Source: an uncultured Erysipelotrichaceae bacterium
GTDB lineage: Bacteria; Bacillota_I; Bacilli_A; Erysipelotrichales; Erysipelotrichaceae
Length of the DNA: 34,395 nucleotides
Assembly (NCBI GenBank): GCA_947167125.1
Contig: CAMVGT010000027.1
Location: 1-34,395, forward strand
Direction: 5' to 3'
The notes under the pieces are model-generated. The model did no database searches. It was not told the origin of the DNA and saw only the letters and a list, made by a program, of their open reading frames with translations. Positions 26,733-33,366 of this stretch are shown one piece after another (the first letter of the stretch is position 1; the number at the start of each line of letters is the position of its first letter). The translations under genes were made by a program, and so were the position numbers.

Positions 26733-26933
26733 TTTTTTACCTCTTTTCTTTCCTTGAATAAAGCAATTAACTGTTACTGAAATTATACAACATTGAAACA
26801 TGAATTTAAGAGGAAACTGAAAGGAACAGAACAGCTCAATTTAAGATTTGAAAAAATGAGGCCTGGTTTTCCTGCTGCGGAAACTGAGCCTCATTTTGTT
26901 TTATATGGCATCTGAAATCACTGATCTGATCAA

Positions 26934-27470
26934 TTACTGGAAATATATCTGCTTTGTCTTATATACATTTGTGATCTGATCAAGAAGATACATAACGCCG
27001 TATTTGGAGGAATTGTAACCCTGGTTCGGACCGAAATTGATAATGACATCAAACCAGTCAAGAGCGGATGTGTCTTCGATCTGGGTGATCAGGATGCTTT
27101 TCATCTTTTTTGCCGTGACATAGTTTTTAATGTCAGAATCGGCAAGGCTTTTCCCGTTGATGCTGATGCAGAAGAGAAGATCATTCTCATCTGCTTCTTT
27201 GATTGTCTGGCTCTGTCTGAGAATATCGATATTGCATACTGATAATTTTCCGAGCTTCATCAATTCAACCTGGGTTTTCAGCGTGAGGTTGATATTGTTT
27301 CCGTACGCATAGAAAATGATCTTTCCGCTTTCGATCATCGCATCAGCCACTCTTCTGATCAGCCGCGGATCAATCTGATTGACAGCGTCCAGGGTTCTGC
27401 GGATCGCTTCGGCTGTATTCTGTTTGCCTTCTTCATCAAACAGAATGTTTTTTGAATGTTCATCATGCAA
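26934..27470 (-). pseudogene. RpiR/MurR-type SIS domain without its DNA-binding part
   Basis: The 178-codon frame encodes the SIS sugar-phosphate-binding domain of an RpiR/MurR regulator (AIRRTLDAVNQIDPRLIRRVADAMIESGKIIFYAYGNN, ELMKLGK, LFCISINGKS, ITQIEDTSALDWFDVIINFG). The usual N-terminal HTH_6 domain (about 75 residues) is missing. The only start is TTG 27470 with no ribosome site. The frame runs upstream through an inverted repeat to a TAA without any helix-turn-helix. I read it as a 5'-truncated gene; a stand-alone SIS protein from an unusual start is the alternative. It would have sensed a phosphosugar such as MurNAc-6-P or another. Confidence 0.7.
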
Positions 27471-27474
27471 AAAA

Positions 27475-27560
27475 AATAATGTAAAGTAGATTCGATTGTT
27501 TTGCCCCTGTTTATCGGCACTTTTGAACTCTACTTTACATTATTTCGGACTTTACATAAT
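27475..27560. repeat. Perfect 16-bp inverted repeat plus third half-copy
   Basis: AATAATGTAAAGTAGA (27475-27490) and its exact complement (27529-27544) are separated by 38 bases. A third, direct half-copy ACTTTACATAAT (27549-27560) follows. It sits directly before the truncated SIS gene. It may be an RpiR-type operator cluster, since such regulators bind repeated palindromes, or the mark of an inserted element. Confidence 0.65.
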
Positions 27561-27918
27561 TTCCGCACCTGCGGATACCGGTTATTATCTTGATCTTACG
27601 ATTATTCATCCTTTTGATCAGCTGATTCAGATATTGGTCACGTGGAATCATTATATTACCTCATTATTTGTGGGCATGCCCATAAAATATCATCTATATT
27701 ATAGCGCAAGAAGCTAAAAGATTAATAGATAGCTGAAATTAAGTGGGCACGGATATGTTTTGTTACTGACTTTCTGAGACAGAATACCTTAGAGCCCTTT
27801 TCTTCATTTTTCCCTCCATTACGGTGTGCGAAGTGCCGTCGCACCTCCTGAGGATCTTACTTAAGCACGTAAGATTATCCGGTAACCTGTCAAATGGAAC
27901 ATGAAATCTGAAATCAAC
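27561..27918. other. Intergenic stretch with a partial copy of the 235-bp repeat
   Basis: No credible gene. Frames at 27496-27717 (+) and 27763-28140 (-) lack ribosome sites and domains. Positions 27871-27884 (GCACGTAAGATTAT) match the right end of the repeats at 28-33 kb exactly, and GATCTTAC lies just before it, so this is probably a decayed copy. Confidence 0.4.
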
Positions 27919-28154
27919 AAAAATGAGATTCCGTTCTTCTTTCGCATAAGAATGGAATCTCATTTTTTTCAGTGAGGATAACAGGACTTGAACCTGCACG
28001 CACGAGGCATCAGATCCTAAAACTCTGGAGTGCGTAAGATCAGTGCCTGAAATAATCTTTTGAATCATGAATGCCGATAGCGATTGATCTTTTGCGATGT
28101 CATCGGCTGACACCGCGTAAGGCCTTTTTGGTTTCGACACGTAAGATTATAACA
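27919..28154 (-). repeat. 235-bp repeat, copy 1 (tRNA-Leu-like half plus hairpin)
   Basis: Read on the minus strand: TGTTATAATC (28154-28145, -10-like), about 110 bases, the tRNA-Leu(UAG)-like 3' half (28035-27973), then a long hairpin (27967-27919; a 14-bp perfect outer stem that continues inward) with a T run. Positions 28027-28112 are identical to 29139-29224 of copy 2 for 86 bases. A reading frame crosses it (GTG 28140), but copy 3 has an early stop in the same frame, so coding is unlikely. Candidate small-RNA unit or mobile repeat. Confidence 0.75.
27973..28035 (-). pseudogene. tRNA-Leu(UAG)-like 3' half, copy 1
   Basis: T arm GCAGG-TTCAAGT-CCTGT, 3' acceptor strand TATCCTC with discriminator A, a 12-base class-II-type variable region, and an anticodon region with TTTAGGA. 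The anticodon stem (CCAGA/TCTGA) has a mismatch and two extra loop bases. No 5' acceptor or D arm is found upstream. Not a functional tRNA. Confidence 0.55.
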
Positions 28155-28195
28155 TGCCGATGCTGTTTTGAACTTCTTTGATTAACCGGATATTT

Positions 28196-28224
28196 TTGGC
28201 ACGTGAAACGTTACGGGTTACAAT
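28196..28224 (+). promoter_or_regulatory. Promoter of the higBA operon
   Basis: TTGGCA (28196-28201), a 17-base spacer, TACAAT (28219-28224). The predicted start point is 28231, the A of the toxin ATG. ACGT-GAA-ACGT (28201-28211), a near-palindrome in the spacer, is a possible HigA operator. Confidence 0.7.
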
Positions 28225-28230
28225 ATATAC

Positions 28231-28509
28231 ATGATCAAATCATTCATACATAAAGGCCTTAAAGAGTTTTATGAAACAGGTTCAAAAAAGGGGATTCAAC
28301 CTGGGCATGCGCCTAAGCTTGCACGTATGCTGGATAGACTTGACGCAAGTACATCTCCACAGGATATGAATTTACCCGGATATAGACTACATCCATTAAA
28401 AGGGGACAAAAGAGAAATGTGGTCTGTAACAGTAAACGGAAACTGGAGGGTAACATTCTACTTTGAAGGCCAGGACGCATACCTTGTAGATTATCTTGAT
28501 TGCCATTAA
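28231..28509 (+). CDS. higB: HigB-type toxin (RelE superfamily)
   Basis: A 92-residue RelE-fold mRNA interferase of the HigB/GraT type, cutting mRNA at the ribosome when free of antitoxin. MIKSFIHKGLKEFYETG, LDRLDAS..PQDMNLPGYRLHPLKGD, MWSVTVNGNWRVTFYFEG and the final VDYLDCH are the standard family blocks. It precedes its antitoxin, the HigBA order (reverse of most pairs). There is no ribosome site: the promoter geometry places the transcript start on the ATG, so the mRNA is probably leaderless. It lies between two copies of the 235-bp repeat. Confidence 0.92.
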   Translation: MIKSFIHKGLKEFYETGSKKGIQPGHAPKLARMLDRLDASTSPQDMNLPGYRLHPLKGDKREMWSVTVNGNWRVTFYFEGQDAYLVDYLDCH

Positions 28510-28524
28510 AGGAAGGTGAAATAT

Positions 28525-28830
28525 ATGATCAGAAGAAAACCGACACATCCGGGAACAGTGTTTCTTGAAGATGTGATGAAGCCACTGGGATTAACCGTAA
28601 CAGATACTGCACGGATGCTTGGAGTGAGCAGAAAAGCATTGTCTGAGTTTGTCAATGGAAAAGCGGCATTGAGCCCGGAGATGGCTTTGAGAATCAGTAA
28701 AGCAACAAATACATCTGCAGAAAGCTGGATGAATATGCAGCAGAAACTTACACTGTGGAATGCATACCAGCATGAGCCGGAGAATGTGACTGTTTTCCCG
28801 TTTGAAACAGAGTCTGAGTCTTTCAAATGA
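28525..28830 (+). CDS. higA: HigA-type antitoxin (HTH XRE)
   Basis: A 101-residue antitoxin and autorepressor. RRKPTHPGTVFLEDVMKPLGLT is the family signature start. The XRE helix-turn-helix follows (~23-60: VTDTARMLGVSRKALSEFVNGKAALSPEMALRIS), then NTSAESWMNMQQKLTLWNA. GGAAGG lies eight bases before ATG 28525, which is preferred to the GTG nine bases upstream. Fifteen bases separate it from higB, and unlike the toxin it has a strong ribosome site. It neutralises HigB and binds the operon promoter. Confidence 0.93.
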   Translation: MIRRKPTHPGTVFLEDVMKPLGLTVTDTARMLGVSRKALSEFVNGKAALSPEMALRISKATNTSAESWMNMQQKLTLWNAYQHEPENVTVFPFETESESFK

Positions 28831-28842
28831 CTCAATGGAAAT

Positions 28843-28952
28843 GAAAAAGAGATTCCGTAAGTTTAATCAGACTTTCGTGAATCTCATTTTCTTTGTGGTG
28901 TGGAAAACGGAAATCGCTCCATAGGGGCTTGATTTCCTTAAGTGCGTAAGAT
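28843..28952. repeat. Partial copy of the 235-bp repeat after higA
   Basis: Contains the hairpin (AGAGATTCC near 28847 facing GAATCTCATTTTC at ~28878-28890) and, after about 50 unlike bases, GTGCGTAAGATCA, which is shared with full copies. The T arm is absent. The hairpin probably serves as the higBA terminator. Confidence 0.55.
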
Positions 28953-29029
28953 CAATGGCAGAGTAGAGGAGCCGCTTGAGGGGATCCTCCAGAAATATGG
29001 ATCAGATGTGTCAGGGGGCTGGTGAAAAC

Positions 29030-29266
29030 AAAAATGAGATTGCGTTCTCTTTATTCAGAAGTCCGGAATCTCATTTTCTTTCAGTGAGGATAACAGGATT
29101 TGAACCTGCACGCACGAAGCACCAGATCCTAAAACTCCGGAGTGCGTAAGATCAGTGCCTGAAATAATCTTTTGAATCATGAATGCCGATAGCGATTGAT
29201 CTTTTGCGATGTCATCGGCTGACAATGCGGAAGATCTTTTTAGCTTCGGCACGTAAGATTATAACA
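29030..29266 (-). repeat. 235-bp repeat, copy 2
   Basis: Same layout as copy 1: TGTTATAATC (29266-29257), conserved middle, tRNA-Leu(UAG)-like half (29147-29085), hairpin (29077-29030). The run 29139-29224 is identical to copy 1. Differences in the tRNA-like part turn CCAGA/TCTGA into CCGGA/TCTGG, restoring the stem. Copies 1 and 2 are direct repeats about 1.1 kb apart around higBA. Confidence 0.75.
29085..29147 (-). pseudogene. tRNA-Leu(UAG)-like 3' half, copy 2
   Basis: Anticodon stem CCGGA/TCTGG around GTTTTAGGA (two bases too long), variable region TGCTTCGTGCGT, T arm GCAGG-TTCAAAT-CCTGT, acceptor strand TATCCTC-A. The 5' acceptor strand and D arm are missing. Confidence 0.55.
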
Positions 29267-29295
29267 TGTGGGGAAAACACATTGCAGATAAAATG

Positions 29296-30036
29296 CTAAT
29301 CCTTCCAACGGCGGAACTTTGTTTGCTTATAGACTGCAGGTGTCATACCAGTCTCTTCTTTGAAGACTTTGATGAAATGAGAAACAGAGGAGAAGTCAAA
29401 GTATTCGGCAATCTCGGTAATGTTGTAATCGTAGTACTGCAGCAGGGATTCGGATGCTTCGATTCTCCTTTTTCTTATATACCGTGAAATTGTCATTTTC
29501 ATTTCTTTTGCAAATAGAGCGGAAAGATAGTTCGGCGTGACATCCGCTTCTTCGGCAATATCATTCAGACGGATTGTACTGTGCAGATGCCGGTCGATAT
29601 AATCAATTGTCCTTAATACAGGACGGGAAAAGGTATTCTCATTGTGAAGTGACGAAGTGCGTTCGAGATAGGCTTTGACCATTTCATCATGGATTTTGAA
29701 AATCTCTTCTTTTGAAGATGATGTATCTGCGCGCTGGATATAAAGATCTGAAATGTTATAGGCGGTTTCCGAATCAACGCCGCCGTCCATGGCAAATCTG
29801 CAGCAGAGCGTTGTGGAGGCCACAAACATGTATTTCCAATTGCGAAGAGGATCTTTGGATAAGATACCCTCAAGCGCGCCGCGGAACATCTTTCTGCATT
29901 CTTTGATTGCTCGTCTATCACCGTTTTTCAAAAGGGTATACTGCAGCATTTCTTCATCATAAGTTGAATGATGTATATCGTTCTCACGATTTGTGAAGAA
30001 TGTTTTCTGAAGTGCCTGATCAATAGATGTTTTCAT
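29296..30036 (-). CDS. AraC-family transcriptional regulator
   Basis: A 246-residue regulator. The C-terminal double helix-turn-helix spans ~140-240: RTIDYIDRHLHSTIRLNDIAEEADVTPNYLSALFAKEMKMTISRYI, then ITEIAEYFDFSSVSHFIKVFKEETGMTPAVYK, all at AraC consensus positions. The N-terminal 130 residues are helical and lack a cupin-type sensor, like the YSIRK/YesN-related all-helical group. CGGAG precedes ATG 30036. It is divergent from the carrier at 30238. A 19-bp motif 51 bases upstream recurs before the MFS operon, so it may control both. Confidence 0.92.
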   Translation of the reverse strand: MKTSIDQALQKTFFTNRENDIHHSTYDEEMLQYTLLKNGDRRAIKECRKMFRGALEGILSKDPLRNWKYMFVASTTLCCRFAMDGGVDSETAYNISDLYIQRADTSSSKEEIFKIHDEMVKAYLERTSSLHNENTFSRPVLRTIDYIDRHLHSTIRLNDIAEEADVTPNYLSALFAKEMKMTISRYIRKRRIEASESLLQYYDYNITEIAEYFDFSSVSHFIKVFKEETGMTPAVYKQTKFRRWKD

Positions 30037-30086
30037 GGTATTTACTCCGGTCTTGTTATTATGAGTATATCGGACAAACAGAAATC

Positions 30087-30105
30087 AGTAAATATATGAT
30101 ATAAA
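30087..30105. promoter_or_regulatory. Candidate AraC site, copy A
   Basis: The 19 bases beginning AGTAAATATAT match 31230-31248 at 17 positions. They lie between the divergent AraC and carrier genes. Confidence 0.45.
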
Positions 30106-30237
30106 TCAGAAAAATATGATATCTGTGTCCCTGCGATTTTTTTATTATGACGTCGCAGCCTGAAATACGTTCTTCATCCCGGAAAGAGATTGCAGAACAG
30201 TATCGTGACGACACGGCTGAAGGACAGGAGGATCAGG

Positions 30238-31152
30238 ATGGATATTCTTAAAACGGTCATGCCGGTCATTGTTATGCTGGCACTCGGCAAGATGTTTGCT
30301 TTAAAGAAGGTTATTTCGGCAGAAACAGTCAGCGGGATCAAGGGACTTATTTCCGGGATCCTTCTCCCGGTGGTTATTTTCAACGCATTGCTGACCATGC
30401 AGTTCAGCATGCGCAGTCTTTGTTTATCACTGCTTGTTTACGTGCTGTATACGATAGCCCTGTTTCTGGTGCTGAAACTCATCTCACAGAAACTGAAATA
30501 CAGGATGTCAGGTTTTCTCATGCTTGGTGCCGAAGGGGGAATGATGGGCTATGCGCTGTATACCAGTCTGTTTGGAAGTGAAGCACTTTCCACACTCATG
30601 GAAGTAGACCTTGGCAATATCCTGTTTGCTTTCACGTTCTTTATCGTTCTGATCAAGATGGCCAATTCTGAGGAAACAGATACGAAGAAAGTAATTCTGG
30701 ACTCCTTGAAAACACCGCTGGTCAGCGTTGTCGCGATTGCGATTGTGCTGAATGTGACGGGAATAGGTAAATGGCTGATGGCCTCACAGATTGGTTCCCT
30801 GTATACCGCGGTCATAACCATGGTCACTTCACCTGTCAGTGCACTCATATTGATGTCAGTAGGGTATGAGCTCGAACTGGATCCTGCTTTATTAAAAGAT
30901 GTAGCTACAGTAAGTATCATCCGCCTGCTGATCAATGCATTGATTGCTCTTGTTCTTTTAACAGCCGCCCGGTCCCTGATCATTTCGGATCAGCTCAGGG
31001 CAGCTGTGCTGCTGTACGCGATTCTGCCTCCGCAGTTCATTACGCCAATCTTTATTAAAAACACAAAGGAAAGCTCTTTCGCGGCGACTGTCTTATCTTT
31101 CTATACACTCATCACGATTGTCGGCTTTGTCATTCTGGCTGCTGCAGTATAG
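30238..31152 (+). CDS. AEC-family transporter (auxin efflux carrier fold)
   Basis: A 304-residue membrane protein with about ten hydrophobic helices, typical of AEC carriers (MleP/MdcF-like). ILKTVMPVIVMLALGKMFALKKV and GIKGLISGILLPVVIFNALL form the first repeat. The second carries IRLLINALIALVL and VLLYAILPPQFITPIF, where proline-rich breaks mark the transport core. Bacterial members move malate, malonate or other organic acids (family knowledge). GGAGG fixes ATG 30238 rather than the longer in-frame start. Divergent from the AraC gene, closed by its own terminator. Confidence 0.88.
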   Translation: MDILKTVMPVIVMLALGKMFALKKVISAETVSGIKGLISGILLPVVIFNALLTMQFSMRSLCLSLLVYVLYTIALFLVLKLISQKLKYRMSGFLMLGAEGGMMGYALYTSLFGSEALSTLMEVDLGNILFAFTFFIVLIKMANSEETDTKKVILDSLKTPLVSVVAIAIVLNVTGIGKWLMASQIGSLYTAVITMVTSPVSALILMSVGYELELDPALLKDVATVSIIRLLINALIALVLLTAARSLIISDQLRAAVLLYAILPPQFITPIFIKNTKESSFAATVLSFYTLITIVGFVILAAAV

Positions 31153-31175
31153 CTGAAAAACATTTGCATAACGGA

Positions 31176-31217
31176 AAAACAGATTCGACGGTTCGGGGAA
31201 CCAATGAATCTGTTTTA
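31176..31217 (+). terminator. Terminator after the AEC carrier
   Basis: AAAACAGATTC (31176-31186) and GAATCTGTTTT (31206-31216), perfect, with GGTTC/GAACC nested inside. Confidence 0.85.
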
Positions 31218-31229
31218 CTGCCAAACGAT

Positions 31230-31248
31230 AGTAAATATATTATGTAAA
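31230..31248. promoter_or_regulatory. Candidate AraC site, copy B
   Basis: 17 of 19 bases match copy A at 30087-30105. It is 71 bases upstream of the MFS start. Confidence 0.45.
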
Positions 31249-31318
31249 ACGTATATTTATGGTATTAATGCAATCCCTGGATCAATAGAATGAAACCGTA
31301 AAGAAAAGAGGGAATGAC

Positions 31319-32527
31319 ATGAAAACAGAAGGGTTTCTCAGATATGGAATGATGGACGGACTGTTCTACGCATGGTGCGCATCCTTTACGGGTTTTATTA
31401 CATCCTATTTCCTGGCATGCGGTTTAAGTGCTTCAAAGCTCAGTACAATGCTGGCTGTATATATGATTACATGCTTTGCGGGTGCTCTGTTCTGGGGAGG
31501 TGCCTGCGATAAGCTGAAGACAAACAGAAAGGTGTTCATCGCTTCCTTTACGGCGGTGATTCTGATTGCCGGAATCATCACGGTGATCACGCCGCACAAT
31601 GTGAATCTGGCGATCGTGCTCTATCCAGTCATGGGATTCATGCTGTCGTCACTGGGATCCAATCTGGATGCCTGGATGCTGAGAAGCTTCCATAAAGACG
31701 GAACACTCTATGGCAAAGCAAGGGCGATCGGCTCACTGGGATATTCTGTGACTGCTCTTGCGGCAGGCATGATCATCAATACAATCGGCTACAGTATGAT
31801 CCAGCCGCTGCAGATCGTTACTGGCGTTCTGACTCTCCTCATGGCATTCTTCCTGAAAGAACTGCCGTTTGAAGAAACAGCTCAGAAAAAAACAGCAAAG
31901 GGCAGCCCGAAGCTTCTGCTCAGAAGTCCTCTGTATGTGATTCTGATCGTCCTGCTGTTTCTTGGCGGTCTGGCTGTTTCACCTGTCAACAACATGAAGA
32001 CAGTCTTCATTCAGAATGTCGGCGGCGATGTCTCAATGCTTGGTCTGGACAGCTTTATCGGCGTCACGCTGCAGGCGGTATTGATCTTTGTCTCAGGCAG
32101 ATTCACCAGGATCCCTGTCAAAGTCAGACTGCTGATCATGTCTTCTGCGCTTCTGGCGGATATGATGCTGATTTATTTTGCGGTTTCTCCGTTCATGATT
32201 ATTCTTGGTTCGATCTTCTGGAATATATCTTTCTCGGTGATGCTGCCGACACAGCGGGAGATCGTTGAAAAGCATATCGATCCATCGGTCAGAAACATTG
32301 CCCACAATGTCGCGGATGCTGCCTACAATAATTTATCCGCGATCATCGCGCTTTCCTACAGCGGTATTCTGATCGATCAGTTCGGTGTAAAGATGATTGC
32401 CTTTGCCGGCATTCTTATCATGCTGGCAGCTGTGGCAATTGAAACAGTCATGCTGCTGAAAAAGGAAAACAATCATCAACAGGCATACACAGGAAACAGA
32501 ATTGTGCTTTCACAACAGGAGGGATAA
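31319..32527 (+). CDS. MFS transporter
   Basis: A 402-residue, twelve-helix major facilitator protein. The intracellular loop between helices 2 and 3 (GGACDKLKTNRKVF) matches the GxxxDRxGRR signature. GKARAIGSLGYSVTALAAG lies on helix 5. The halves are split by a polar loop at ~185-205 (KELPFEETAQKKTAKGS). It resembles MFS_1_like/sugar-symporter proteins; the substrate is unknown. GAGGGAATG precedes ATG 31319. The sugar acetyltransferase starts six bases after its stop, so the operon may import a sugar and then acetylate it, or export an acetylated one (inference). Confidence 0.88.
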   Translation: MKTEGFLRYGMMDGLFYAWCASFTGFITSYFLACGLSASKLSTMLAVYMITCFAGALFWGGACDKLKTNRKVFIASFTAVILIAGIITVITPHNVNLAIVLYPVMGFMLSSLGSNLDAWMLRSFHKDGTLYGKARAIGSLGYSVTALAAGMIINTIGYSMIQPLQIVTGVLTLLMAFFLKELPFEETAQKKTAKGSPKLLLRSPLYVILIVLLFLGGLAVSPVNNMKTVFIQNVGGDVSMLGLDSFIGVTLQAVLIFVSGRFTRIPVKVRLLIMSSALLADMMLIYFAVSPFMIILGSIFWNISFSVMLPTQREIVEKHIDPSVRNIAHNVADAAYNNLSAIIALSYSGILIDQFGVKMIAFAGILIMLAAVAIETVMLLKKENNHQQAYTGNRIVLSQQEG

Positions 32528-32533
32528 AAGCAT

Positions 32534-33106
32534 ATGAGAGAAATCGAAAAACTCGACGCAGGACTGCCATATGATTTCTGGGACAGTGAAGTCAATGCCA
32601 GAAGAAAGCGTGCAATCACCCTTACCAGGAAACTGAATGCGATGGATCCCAATGATGAAGCCGCCAAGGTTCCGGTGATCCAGGAATTGTTCGGTTCAGT
32701 TGGGGGTGATCCCTGTGTTGATCCAGTATTCAACTGTGACAACGGCCTGAATATCCATGTTGGCGATGAGTTCATTGCCAACTATGGCGTTACAATCCTT
32801 GACATCGCACCCGTTCATATCGGTGATCATGCAATGCTGGGACCGGGATCCAAGATCATTACGGTAGGCCATCCGCTTTCTCCGAAAGAAAGAAGAAAGC
32901 ATATTGGCATTGCAAAGCCAGTAACAATCGGAAATGATTTCTGGATGGGTGCCGGCGCCATTGTTCTCCCCGGTGTCACGATTGGAAACAATGTGGTAGT
33001 CGCCGCCGGCGCAGTGGTCACAAAAGATGTGCCTGACAACTGTGTCGTGGCAGGTGTACCAGCCAGAGTAATCAAAGAAATCGTTGATGATACAAGTGAG
33101 ATCTGA
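32534..33106 (+). CDS. Sugar O-acetyltransferase (Maa/LacA type)
   Basis: A 190-residue hexapeptide-repeat acetyltransferase. The N-terminal Mac region is PYDFWDSEVNARRKRAITLTRKLNAMD. The beta-helix has HIGDHAMLGPGSKI, IGNDFWMGAGAIVL and IGNNVVVAAGAVV turns, with the catalytic histidine in TVGHP. It is closer to the classic LacA/Maa form than the copy at 19585. GGAGGG lies before ATG 32534. Second gene of the MFS operon. The hairpin of repeat copy 3 begins three bases after its stop and can act as its terminator. Confidence 0.92.
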   Translation: MREIEKLDAGLPYDFWDSEVNARRKRAITLTRKLNAMDPNDEAAKVPVIQELFGSVGGDPCVDPVFNCDNGLNIHVGDEFIANYGVTILDIAPVHIGDHAMLGPGSKIITVGHPLSPKERRKHIGIAKPVTIGNDFWMGAGAIVLPGVTIGNNVVVAAGAVVTKDVPDNCVVAGVPARVIKEIVDDTSEI

Positions 33107-33108
33107 CG

Positions 33109-33340
33109 AAAAAAATGAGATCCCGGCCTTCTTGCTCAGAAGTCCAGGAACTCATTTTCTTATGGTGCGCCTGACAGGACTTGAACCTGCATGCGCGGGC
33201 ACCAGATCCTAAAACTCCGGAGTGCGTAAGATCTGTGCCTGAAATAATCTTTGTTAATACCTGTTACGATTGATCTTTCGTAATGTCATCAGTTGACACC
33301 GCGTAAGATCTTTTTTGCTTCGGCACGTAAGATCATAACA
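33109..33340 (-). repeat. 235-bp repeat, copy 3
   Basis: Minus-strand layout as in copies 1 and 2: TGTTATGATC (33340-33331), middle with several changes, tRNA-like half (33227-33163), hairpin (33159-33109). The frame that is open in copies 1 and 2 hits TAA after 18 codons, which argues that the repeat is not protein-coding. The acceptor part differs from the other copies (see the tRNA-like entry). Confidence 0.7.
33163..33227 (-). pseudogene. tRNA-Leu(UAG)-like 3' half with ACCA end, copy 3
   Basis: Anticodon arm as in copy 2, T arm GCAGG-TTCAAGT-CCTGT, then CAGGCGC-A-CCA. The acceptor strand differs from the TATCCTC of copies 1 and 2, and the last four bases match a mature tRNA 3' end. The 5' half is absent. 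Confidence 0.55.
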
Positions 33341-33366
33341 AGATTTAGAAAAGACTGCAGGGAATC

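Noticed and set aside
25871..26757. Plus-strand frames opposite the DUF937 gene
   Set aside because: Shadows of the glutamine/alanine-rich coding strand; no ribosome sites.
27496..27717. 73-codon plus-strand frame
   Set aside because: Starts inside the inverted repeat, no ribosome site and no recognisable domain.
27763..28140. Minus-strand 125-codon frame over repeat copy 1 as a protein gene
   Set aside because: It runs through a tRNA-like segment and a hairpin, has no ribosome site, and the same frame in repeat copy 3 stops after 18 codons.
29055..29252. Minus-strand 65-codon frame over repeat copy 2 as a small protein
   Set aside because: Similarity to the copy 1 frame follows from nucleotide identity of the repeat; no sign of coding selection.
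29267..33108. An integrative element bounded by repeat copies 2 and 3
   Set aside because: The interval holds ordinary regulator, transporter and acetyltransferase genes; there is no integrase, relaxase or replication gene.
27973..33227. Functional tRNA-Leu genes
   Set aside because: All three lack the 5' acceptor strand and D arm and have an over-long anticodon loop.
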